In this document: one piece after another, positions 1 to 4,753 of the stretch
Layout: every line of letters begins with the position of its first letter
Numbering within the stretch: position 1 is the stretch's first letter
Source of the DNA: Nanobdellota archaeon
Lineage (GTDB): Archaea > Nanobdellota > Nanobdellia > Pacearchaeales > GW2011-AR1
DNA length: 6,112 nt
Direction of reading: 5' to 3'
NCBI GenBank assembly: GCA_018901375.1
Contig: JAHIEP010000039.1
Location: 1 to 6,112 of the forward strand
Made by a program: the position numbers and the translations under genes
The notes under the pieces: generated by a model
Told to the model about the DNA's origin: nothing
The model's database searches: none
The model's input: the letters and a program-made list of their open reading frames with translations, nothing else

Positions 1-221
1 AAGCGAACTAAAAGCCGAAGGCGAACTAACGCATCGCTCTGAAGGACCGCAGTCCTCTGAAGAAAAAATCCCGAAGATTTTTTCTCTGAAGCCGAAGCTC
101 TAACACCCCCCACTTTCCGTTTACACATAAACGTAAACCCAAACCCACACATCCACATCACAGCAAACTGCAAGATATTCGACAGAATAAAACTAACAAA
201 TCCCCAAAACAAAATCCGCAC
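1..221 (-). CDS. Doubtful minus-strand reading frame, partial, one hydrophobic segment
   Basis: From a GTG at 219-221 the minus strand stays open for 73 codons and runs off the left edge. The first in-frame stop upstream of the GTG is TAG at 234-236. The first 33 residues are strongly hydrophobic (starting VRILFWGFVSFILSN, ending FMCKRK), as in a single membrane helix with a positive inside flank. The next 37 residues are translated repeat and hairpin DNA and look low in complexity (for example ASASEKKSS). No TATA box sits 25 bp upstream. G/T-rich DNA naturally encodes F, W, V, G, L and M, so the membrane look may be a composition artefact. The frame may be spurious or a gene remnant overrun by repeats. 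Confidence 0.22.
   Translation of the reverse strand, partial: MRILFWGFVSFILSNILQFAVMWMCGFGFTFMCKRKVGGVRASASEKKSSGFFLQRTAVLQSDALVRLRLLVR
62..84. other. Perfect 9-bp inverted repeat (hairpin)
   Basis: GAAAAAATC at 62-70 pairs perfectly with GATTTTTTC at 76-84 around a 5-nt loop CCGAA. On the + strand the 3' arm ends in a run of six T, and the minus strand also has a T-run, so it could act as a transcription terminator in either direction. It sits about 200 bp beyond the MFS stop codon. A smaller 5-bp hairpin (AGGAC/GTCCT, loop CGCA) lies just upstream at 43-56. Confidence 0.55.
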
Positions 222-277
222 CCCATTCCCCTTCTAAAGCGAAGCGAACTAAAAGCGAAGCGTCTCTGAGGCAACGT

Positions 278-1753
278 TTAAATATAATGTTGAACCTTAC
301 TAGCTACATTTTCTAAATTATGAATTTCCAGAATAAAACCTTGGACGGGTTGGAATTCCCTAATTAAATAATTACTAGAAAATTTTCTTACATTTCTAAC
401 TTCTCTTAAATTTTTTGTTCCAAAGATTACCATAAACAATCTCCCTATGGCAGAAACCATAAACACAAATAAAATAGGATCCATAAAACTAAAATCAAGC
501 CACACAAGGAAAGTTCCAAACATAGCTCCTAAAAATGTTCCAAATCCAACAAATAAATTCATATAAGAAATTCCAAGCTCTCTTTTTTCTGCCCTCACAG
601 CGTCATAAACATAATTATTAACAGCTAAATTATATCCAGCAATGGCAATTCCACTAAAAATTCCAGGCAGAAAAATTAAAAATAAAAGTATTCCTAAATC
701 CCAATTCATAAAAGAAGTAATAATATAAAAAACAGGAGTAAATACTATAACCAAAGTAGATAATTTGATTAACCGAACATTACCAAATCTATCCGATATC
801 TTCCCCAATAAAGGCAAAAACAACATTTGAAATAAAATTTCAGAAATAAGAATAAGCATATACCAGACATAAGAAAAACCTAAATTTCTTAAAATATAAA
901 CCACCCAAAAAGGACCAGCAATACCAATAATAAAACTAAAAAACCCCCTGTAAATAACAAACCTTCCAAACGGAGTATTTCTTCCTTTGCTCATAAAATC
1001 CCAAAAAGAAAAATAATCCTTTTTTCGAACAATTAATTTTGGCTCATATTGCTTTCTAAGTAAAGTCAATGTCCAAAACCGAGCAACTGCCGCAATAGAA
1101 AACAGAATCCCAAAACCAAACAAAGTATATCCCAAAATATTACCATGAACCGCTCCGAGTTTTTTAGAATAATCAAGAATAGTAGCTCCAGCAATCATAG
1201 TTAAAATACTAAAAACAGCAACAACTCTACTCCTCCTAGAAAAATATTTTCCTCTCTCTTTTTCTGGAACTAAAGATCCCATCCACGAAAACCAAACAGG
1301 ATGACTAATCGCACTAGCAGTATAAAGTAGAGCCACAAGAAAAATCAAAACCCATACCATATACGGATAACCAAGATAATAAAAATAAGCAGTTAAGATA
1401 ATGGGTATCCAAATAAAAAAATTAATCAAAACAACTTTCAAAAGAATTCTTTTCCTAGAAAATTTAGAAATCCAACTAGCAACTCTTAATTGAACAAGAC
1501 TAGGTAATAAATTAATAATAGCAAACAGGATACCAATTTGACTAGAAGTAGCTTTCATGGCCAACGCAAAAGGTGAAAGGTAATTCAATCCAATGCCTAT
1601 CGGAATAGAAGCAAAGCAACCCTCTTTAACGCTGATGTCTAAACTTTCATTAATTTTTCTTTGAACTATAGGATGGTCAATCCTAGCAATTTTTCTTCGA
1701 ATTTTCCCAGGAAGAATAGGTCTCTCAATGCTCACCACTTTTTTTCTTTTCAT
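278..1753 (-). CDS. Major facilitator superfamily (MFS) transporter
   Basis: This is a 491-residue polytopic membrane protein, the length expected of a 12-helix MFS carrier. A charged, cytoplasmic-looking N-terminus (1-43) precedes alternating hydrophobic segments. Near-canonical motif A, GKISDRFGNVRLI, lies at 317-329 in the second half, and a degenerate counterpart, SWISKFSRKRILL, at 93-105 in the first half. A VPEKERGKYFSRRSR segment (162-176) marks the cytoplasmic loop after the fourth helix, and a basic stretch near 233-246 resembles the central loop. The substrate cannot be read from the sequence. The gene is divergent from the phosphoglucose isomerase/GH15 operon, so a sugar or glycan-breakdown product is a reasonable but unproven guess. 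The ATG at 1751-1753 is supported by a TATA-like TTTTTAAA about 25 bp upstream. A GAGGAAG word 5-11 nt before the ATG could serve as a ribosome binding site if a longer transcript exists. Confidence 0.92.
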   Translation of the reverse strand: MKRKKVVSIERPILPGKIRRKIARIDHPIVQRKINESLDISVKEGCFASIPIGIGLNYLSPFALAMKATSSQIGILFAIINLLPSLVQLRVASWISKFSRKRILLKVVLINFFIWIPIILTAYFYYLGYPYMVWVLIFLVALLYTASAISHPVWFSWMGSLVPEKERGKYFSRRSRVVAVFSILTMIAGATILDYSKKLGAVHGNILGYTLFGFGILFSIAAVARFWTLTLLRKQYEPKLIVRKKDYFSFWDFMSKGRNTPFGRFVIYRGFFSFIIGIAGPFWVVYILRNLGFSYVWYMLILISEILFQMLFLPLLGKISDRFGNVRLIKLSTLVIVFTPVFYIITSFMNWDLGILLFLIFLPGIFSGIAIAGYNLAVNNYVYDAVRAEKRELGISYMNLFVGFGTFLGAMFGTFLVWLDFSFMDPILFVFMVSAIGRLFMVIFGTKNLREVRNVRKFSSNYLIREFQPVQGFILEIHNLENVASKVQHYI

Positions 1754-1845
1754 ATAACTTCCTCGTCAAAACATTTTAAAAATATACCTATCCAATACAC
1801 GAAGGCAACCCCTAAACTTATATACATAGCCCTCCCCTTACAATA
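1754..1845. promoter_or_regulatory. Divergent promoter region, MFS / phosphoglucose isomerase
   Basis: Both flanking genes are transcribed outward from these 92 bp. For the + operon, CTTATATA at 1817-1824 is a textbook archaeal TATA box centred about 25 bp before the ATG at 1846, which predicts a leaderless mRNA. For the MFS gene, the minus-strand TTTTTAAA at 1782-1775 is centred about 25 bp before its ATG, also predicting a leaderless or very short leader. The TATATA core at 1819-1824 is nearly symmetric and could instead drive a longer MFS transcript that would include the GAGGAAG word at 1764-1758. Spacing this tight suggests the two transcription units could share regulation; no operator palindrome was obvious. 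Confidence 0.65.
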
Positions 1846-2310
1846 ATGAAAGAAGAAGTATTAACAAAAAATTTAAAAAATTTATTTGATAAAAAGATAA
1901 CTAGAAAATTTACAGACATGAAAGATTCCTATAAAAATTCAATAAATATAAAAAACAATCCAATTATTTATGAGGTCTTTATAAAAGATTTCGACAAATT
2001 TGAAACAGGGCTAACAAAAATAAATCCAGGACAAATAAACAAAGAATATTTCATGACTAAAGGACACATGCATAAAAAATCTTCTGAAGAAATATACATA
2101 TTAATATCAGGGAAGGGCAAACTTCTAATCCAAGAGAAAAGCCCAAAAATATTAACTCTTAAAAAAAACAACCACTACATAATTCCAGGCAACGCAGGCC
2201 ATCGACTAATTAATACCGGTAACAATCCCCTAGAAGTTTATACGATTTACAACAAAAACGCTGGTAAAGACTACAATTTTAAATTTACAAAAAAACTATT
2301 TAAAAAATAA
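1846..2310 (+). CDS. pgiA: Cupin-type (archaeal) glucose-6-phosphate isomerase
   Basis: This 154-residue protein matches the archaeal cupin phosphoglucose isomerase family (Pyrococcus/Archaeoglobus type), which interconverts glucose-6-phosphate and fructose-6-phosphate with a bound metal and is unrelated to the classical PGI fold. The signature order is intact: RKFTDMKD (20-27), IIYEVF (40-45), a PG (61-62), then KEYFMTKGHMH (66-76). This is followed by EEIYILISGKGKLLIQ (81-96), YIIPGNAGHR (111-120), INTGNNPLEVYTIY (122-135) and AGKDY (139-143). Metal ligands inferred from the P. furiosus enzyme are H74, H76, E82 and H119, all present. It is about 35 residues shorter than the P. furiosus protein, mainly at the termini. 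The start is fixed by the TATA box about 25 bp upstream. The stop is followed after one base by the GH15-like gene, so the two are almost certainly co-transcribed. The product should be cytoplasmic. Confidence 0.93.
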   Translation: MKEEVLTKNLKNLFDKKITRKFTDMKDSYKNSINIKNNPIIYEVFIKDFDKFETGLTKINPGQINKEYFMTKGHMHKKSSEEIYILISGKGKLLIQEKSPKILTLKKNNHYIIPGNAGHRLINTGNNPLEVYTIYNKNAGKDYNFKFTKKLFKK

Positions 2311-2311
2311 A

Positions 2312-3457
2312 ATGGATTTAATAAAAAAAGGAAAAGAGATAATACTAAGTTCTCAACTAAAAAATGGAGGCATCCTAGCCACGCCAAATGGAACCTATCC
2401 ATACATTTACCCAAGGGATGCAGTAATAATGACAAAAGCCCTAAATAGATTAGACCTAACAGGAAACTCAAAAAAATTCTACTACTTCTTAAAAAATTTT
2501 TGCAAAATAGAACAATATCACGAAGTATTTCACCGATATAATATAAATGGCTTACCCTGTGTAACAAGAAAAAATCAAAACGACAACGAAGGTCTAGTTC
2601 TGCACGGAATTTACGACACCTATTTTTACAGCAAAGACAAAATTTTTCTAGAAGAAATGTGGTTCTTCGTCAATCAAATAGTAAATTTAATTTTCAAATA
2701 CTCTAAGACTGGATTAGTAAAAACCTCTCAAAGTATCCACGAATTTTATAGATTAGAAAATGGCTACGATATATGGGCGAATTCTGCATGTTGCCGAGGA
2801 TTATATGATGCAGCCAAAATTGCAAAAATATTGAAACATGAAGAAGAATATAAAAAGTGGCAAAAAAAAGCAGAAGAACTTCACAAAAATATAAATAAAA
2901 AACTCTTCGATAAAAAACTCCAAGTATACATGAAAAACACAAGACTAAAGAAAGTCCCAGACATTTCTCAAATTGCGCCATTTTATTTTGAACTAGAGAA
3001 TTCAAATAAAAAATTAAAGAAAACCTTAAAATATTTAAAAGAAAATTTATGGCACAAAGAAATCGGAGGATTCAGGAGGTTTCGTCAATTCGAACTCGTG
3101 GTAGACTGGCACTGGTATACGGGAGGTTCGGGCTCATGGTGTGCCTTTACCTCTTTTATGGCAAGGTTGTATAAAAAAACGGAAGACAAAAAAAATTACA
3201 ACGAATGTCTAAAATGGTTAAATTCAACCGCAAAGAGGACAAAAGGATTATTTCCAGAGCACGTTTCTACAAGGGATGAATATAACGACTGGAAGAATCA
3301 CGAAATAGAATTCAATACTAGGTTAATCAACGGTTCAAAAGAATCAGAAAAACTCGCGAAAACATTTAGCAAAAAAGACAAAAAGAAATATATCTATTGG
3401 GCAACTCCACTTGGCTGGTCTCATGCAGAGTACATTCTATTAAAAAAACAACCTTGA
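2312..3457 (+). CDS. GH15-type glucoamylase-like (alpha/alpha)6-barrel protein
   Basis: This 381-residue protein resembles glycoside hydrolase family 15 (glucoamylase, glucodextranase, trehalase). Recognisable blocks are YIYPRDAVIM (31-40), where R35-D36 match the sugar-binding Arg-Asp of GH15, and NQNDNEGLVLHGIYDTY (88-104). GYDIWANSACCRGLYDAA (151-168) follows, then GLFPEH (312-317) with E316 as the likely general base, and the C-terminal ATPLGWSHAEYI (364-375). Most GH15 enzymes exceed 600 residues because of an N-terminal beta-sandwich domain. That domain is absent, so this is a bare catalytic barrel. There is no signal peptide, so it should act inside the cell on glycogen-like glucan or imported oligosaccharide. 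The usual Trp-Glu acid motif is not seen: the DIW is followed by Ala. E144 or E149 may supply the acid, or substrate specificity may differ. The ATG lies one base after the isomerase stop, with no Shine-Dalgarno sequence, so translation is probably coupled. Confidence 0.88.
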   Translation: MDLIKKGKEIILSSQLKNGGILATPNGTYPYIYPRDAVIMTKALNRLDLTGNSKKFYYFLKNFCKIEQYHEVFHRYNINGLPCVTRKNQNDNEGLVLHGIYDTYFYSKDKIFLEEMWFFVNQIVNLIFKYSKTGLVKTSQSIHEFYRLENGYDIWANSACCRGLYDAAKIAKILKHEEEYKKWQKKAEELHKNINKKLFDKKLQVYMKNTRLKKVPDISQIAPFYFELENSNKKLKKTLKYLKENLWHKEIGGFRRFRQFELVVDWHWYTGGSGSWCAFTSFMARLYKKTEDKKNYNECLKWLNSTAKRTKGLFPEHVSTRDEYNDWKNHEIEFNTRLINGSKESEKLAKTFSKKDKKKYIYWATPLGWSHAEYILLKKQP

Positions 3458-3483
3458 GTCACTTATCCATAAAAAAGACTATC

Positions 3484-3500
3484 CAAAACATTTTAAAAAC
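3484..3500 (+). promoter_or_regulatory. tRNA-Gly promoter (BRE/TATA-like)
   Basis: CAAAACATTTTAAAAAC contains TTTTAAAA at 3491-3498, centred about 27 bp before the first base of the tRNA, which is the expected archaeal TATA distance. The purine-rich bases just upstream fit a BRE. The first 16 bases recur exactly at 1767-1782 in the divergent MFS/isomerase promoter region. Confidence 0.6.
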
Positions 3501-3521
3501 ATAACTGTCTCAAACCATCAA

Positions 3522-3593
3522 GCGTGGATAGTATAATGGTTCGCATGTGAGCTTCCCAAGCTCGAGATCCGGGTTCGATTCCCGGTCCGCGCA
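3522..3593 (+). tRNA. trnG(ccc): tRNA-Gly (anticodon CCC)
   Basis: This is a 72-nt cloverleaf decoding GGG. The acceptor stem GCGTGGA (3522-3528) pairs with TCCGCGC (3586-3592), with one G-T wobble, and is followed by discriminator A at 3593. The anticodon stem is TGAGC/GCTCG with loop TTCCCAA, giving CCC at positions 34-36. The T arm is CCGGG-TTCGATT-CCCGG, a perfect 5-bp stem with canonical loop, and the variable loop has 4 nt. No CCA is encoded, so it must be added after transcription. No intron is present. The D arm is odd: GTAT against GCAT gives G-U, U-A, A-C mismatch and U-G, and the usual A21 appears to be C. Everything else is canonical, so I call it functional. Confidence 0.95.
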
Positions 3594-3723
3594 TTCAAAT
3601 AAAAAATCCGCGTAAGGGTCTGCCCCAACCAATAATAATTATAAATTTGTGAGGGCATCCGCATAATCTGCGGCCAAAATTCCCCTCCCCGTAGTCCCTA
3701 TTTCCTATTCCCTATAATCTAGT

Positions 3724-3891
3724 TCAGTCCAACTCATCCAACTCATCAAAAACATCCCCCCCTTCCTCTTCAAAAAACTTCCCAGACTTAACATCCTTAA
3801 TCATATAATCAATATTCAAAACAATCCCATGCAATCTCGCCTGAACCTCACACACTTACACACTGAAACTCTCACGCACTGAAACACTCAT
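3724..3891 (-). pseudogene. Small acidic ORF with an in-frame TAA, overlapping its upstream ORF
   Basis: The ATG at 3889-3891 overlaps the preceding ORF's TGA in an ATGA junction, typical of translationally coupled genes. After 11 codons an in-frame TAA (3856-3858) interrupts the frame. The same frame then continues for 43 sense codons to TGA at 3724-3726. The second part is protein-like: ARLHGIVLNIDYMIKDVKSG, then an acidic tail GGDVFDELDELD. If translation begins at the GTG at 3853-3855, just after the TAA, a 43-residue protein results. The interrupted part coincides with tandem copies of a 15- to 16-nt repeat at 3841-3893, so repeat expansion may have introduced the stop. I recognise no family. 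Pseudogene is preferred; a GTG-started micro-protein is the alternative. Confidence 0.4.
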
Positions 3892-3893
3892 AG
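3841..3893. repeat. Short tandem repeat, unit about CTGAAACTCTCACGCA
   Basis: Three imperfect units follow one another on the + strand: 3841-3862 (CTGAACCTCACACACTTACACA), 3863-3878 (CTGAAACTCTCACGCA) and 3879-3893 (CTGAAACACTCATAG). They lie across the start region of the minus-strand ORF at 3724-3891 and contain its in-frame stop. This suggests a slippage-type expansion within a coding sequence. Confidence 0.6.
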
Positions 3894-4028
3894 CGCCTTC
3901 CCTCGACTATTATCCAAGCACTCCAAAACCGATTCCTCGTCGATATACTCATACGCCATCATAAACCCGAAAACCAAAATATCAACCGTGTTCCTCATAA
4001 GATGAATTTCGGAATCCGCATCTTTCAT
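3888..4028 (-). CDS. 46-residue hypothetical protein, possibly a gene fragment
   Basis: The ATG at 4026-4028 opens a 46-codon frame ending at TGA 3888-3890. The product begins MKDADSEIHLMRNTVDILVF and continues through GFMMAYEYIDEESVLECLD, a sequence that looks helical and protein-like, not random. The middle is hydrophobic and the ends polar. The segment around SEIH...YIDEESVLECL is loosely reminiscent of the second half of S23/Avd-type four-helix-bundle proteins, but this is an impression from memory, not an alignment. The TGA overlaps the ATG of the next ORF (ATGA), which suggests coupled translation. The start codon lies in the loop of a 9-bp inverted repeat. No good TATA box sits 25 bp upstream, so it may depend on the promoter of the ORF at 4115-4243 or be a fragment. 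Confidence 0.42.
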   Translation of the reverse strand: MKDADSEIHLMRNTVDILVFGFMMAYEYIDEESVLECLDNSRGKAL

Positions 4029-4037
4029 GATGCGGAT
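4014..4037. promoter_or_regulatory. 9-bp inverted repeat around the start codon of the 46-residue ORF
   Basis: ATCCGCATC (4014-4022) and GATGCGGAT (4029-4037) are perfect inverted repeats around a 6-nt loop. On the minus strand the loop reads ATGAAA, so the ORF's start codon is the first codon of the loop. In RNA this would form a stable hairpin presenting or masking the start. It could equally be a DNA-binding palindrome. Confidence 0.5.
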
Positions 4038-4114
4038 GAGAAGATTCCGTCTTGTTAATTTTGCGTCTTAAAATATGTATTAGGCTACATTCTTTAGAAT
4101 ATGGTAATAGATTT

Positions 4115-4243
4115 TTAGCAAAATTTGACATCAATCCACAAATGCGAATCCCTCACCTTAAACCGCCCACTCAACTCATAAGCATAATTCCGAAACTCAA
4201 CCGACCGAATCCATCCAATACACTTCCGATAACTCCTAACCAT
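4115..4243 (-). CDS. 42-residue ORF, possible N-terminal remnant of a four-helix-bundle protein
   Basis: ATG at 4241-4243 to TAA at 4115-4117, 42 residues: it begins MVRSYRKCIGWIRSVEFRN and continues YAYELSGRFKVRD. The pattern of a short basic start, an aromatic residue near 12, then a helix ending in YELSGRF resembles the N-terminus of S23/Avd-type four-helix-bundle proteins (typically about 115-125 residues). Those usually start like M-x-x-(Y/F)-x-x-L-x-V-W and continue to a Y-x-L-(T/S)-x-x-F-P segment. The conserved middle and C-terminal helices do not follow in any frame I could read. A TATA-like TTTATTAAA on the minus strand (4272-4264) is centred 25 bp before the ATG, matching the leaderless promoter geometry of the other genes, so the frame may still be transcribed. 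The family link is tentative. Confidence 0.4.
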   Translation of the reverse strand: MVRSYRKCIGWIRSVEFRNYAYELSGRFKVRDSHLWIDVKFC

Positions 4244-4285
4244 AACTAAACCCAAACAACCAATTTAATAAACTTAATCCAAAAA

Positions 4286-4293
4286 AATATAAA
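4286..4293 (+). promoter_or_regulatory. TATA box for the small membrane-protein gene
   Basis: AATATAAA is centred about 25 bp before the ATG at 4315, preceded by an A-run that could serve as BRE. The geometry predicts a leaderless transcript. It faces away from the minus-strand TATA-like element at 4264-4272, making this another divergent promoter pair. Confidence 0.6.
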
Positions 4294-4314
4294 CTTCATT
4301 CTTCTAAAAAACAA

Positions 4315-4647
4315 ATGAAAGACTACATATACGACATCTTATTCTGGACATCAATGAGCATAACCATACTTTGGATAATCCTAAAACTAACCGGGGTAAT
4401 CAACACTCCAGAATGGGTCCAACTAATCCCTATAATCACAATAGTTTTTACCGCAGGCATCACATTCCAAAAACAATTATCCTTCAACAATAAAATGCTA
4501 AACAGAACTGACTACCTAAAAATAAAAATCGAACAAACCCAATCCCTAATTCAAGAAAATCAATCATTCATTCAAGAAAACCAAACAAACATAACTTCCA
4601 TACAATCCCAATACGAAACAATAATCTCCCTCCTAAAGAAAAAATAA
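4315..4647 (+). CDS. Small membrane protein with two helices and a coiled-coil tail
   Basis: A 110-residue protein of unknown function. Residues 8-27 (starting ILFWTSMSITILWIIL) and 36-52 (VQLIPIITIVFTAGITF) are likely membrane helices joined by a short loop. Residues 58-110 form a polar, glutamine-rich segment with heptad-like hydrophobics, probably a coiled coil. Within it SLIQENQ and SFIQENQ are adjacent near-identical 7-residue repeats, followed by a diverged third, TNITSIQ. The C-terminus is basic (LLKKK). The architecture suggests a membrane-anchored oligomer, tail probably cytoplasmic. I recognise no named family, though small proteins of this layout seem common in DPANN archaea. It has its own TATA box and lies 106 bp before metG, which has a separate promoter, so it is likely monocistronic. 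Its codons are richer in C at the third position than the GH15 gene's, like metG. Confidence 0.75.
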   Translation: MKDYIYDILFWTSMSITILWIILKLTGVINTPEWVQLIPIITIVFTAGITFQKQLSFNNKMLNRTDYLKIKIEQTQSLIQENQSFIQENQTNITSIQSQYETIISLLKKK

Positions 4648-4724
4648 ACCAATCACACGACCACCAAGCCCCAAGAAGCATCAGCTTCAACCAAGACCAT
4701 CACGACAACTCCTCTAACCAAAAT

Positions 4725-4733
4725 CTTTTATAC
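4725..4733 (+). promoter_or_regulatory. TATA box for metG
   Basis: CTTTTATAC is centred about 25 bp before the ATG at 4754. The distance leaves essentially no 5' leader, and no Shine-Dalgarno sequence is seen before the ATG. Confidence 0.6.
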
Positions 4734-4753
4734 CCCTCTCAATATAAATCAAC

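Larger units (their letters stand above)
1..270. repeat. Left-edge repeat and hairpin region, no confident gene
   Basis: This stretch downstream of the MFS gene holds short direct repeats rather than a convincing gene. A 15-nt word AAGCGAACTAAAAGC occurs at 1-15 and again at 242-256. At 239-262 the octamer GCGAAGCG occurs twice, separated by AACTAAAA (8-8-8 layout). Positions 3-31 look like a degenerate version of the same unit. The word CTCTGAAG occurs at 37-44, 55-62 and 84-91, with hairpin-forming DNA between the copies. Positions 104-235 are C/A-rich and low in complexity. The element probably continues left of the window, so its full extent is unknown. It may be a dispersed intergenic repeat family; I cannot test that here. 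Confidence 0.7.
3594..4314. other. Stretch without large genes; micro-ORF remnants and hairpins
   Basis: These 721 bp carry no large gene. The + strand is strikingly C-rich (3721-3780 has 23 C and 2 G by hand count). A small hairpin CCGCA-TAATC-TGCGG lies at 3659-3673, and a TATA-like AATTATAAATTT at 3637-3648 could serve an unannotated short transcript; no RNA family is recognised. The minus strand holds three small frames at 4115-4243, 3888-4028 and 3724-3891 that read like protein and are listed separately. Their pattern (short frames, an in-frame stop, tandem repeats) suggests a decaying locus. Confidence 0.6.

Noticed and set aside
1..270. CRISPR-like array
   Set aside because: Repeated words are only 8-15 nt, spacing is irregular (18, 29 and about 241 nt) and the spacers are palindromic, unlike CRISPR spacers.
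1758..1764. GAGGAAG as a definite Shine-Dalgarno for the MFS gene
   Set aside because: The TATA-like element 25 bp upstream of the ATG predicts a transcript starting at or near the ATG, which would exclude it. Kept only as a possibility.
1661..1846. 61-codon + frame across the MFS start and the divergent promoter region
   Set aside because: It is antisense to the MFS N-terminus, its end overlaps the isomerase ATG, and its translation has no domain-like character.
1968..2171. 67-codon minus frame inside the isomerase gene
   Set aside because: Antisense shadow of a clearly recognised cupin gene.
2271..3005. Minus frames of 98 and 100 codons (2271-2567, 2703-3005) opposite the GH15 gene
   Set aside because: Both are antisense to conserved GH15 motifs. 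Their hydrophobic translation is what A-rich sense DNA gives on the opposite strand.
3594..3620. Encoded CCA or T-run terminator after the tRNA
   Set aside because: The tRNA is followed by TTCAAATAAAAAA, with neither CCA nor a T-run on the + strand.
3637..3673. Small RNA gene after the tRNA (TATA-like AATTATAAATTT followed by a CCGCA/TGCGG hairpin)
   Set aside because: Only a weak promoter match and a 5-bp stem; no C/D-box or H/ACA features were found.
4052..4249. 65-codon + frame (MLILRLKICIRLHS...)
   Set aside because: Opposite the minus-strand frame at 4115-4243. Low-complexity proline/asparagine-rich end, no TATA box at -25; the minus strand reads more like protein.
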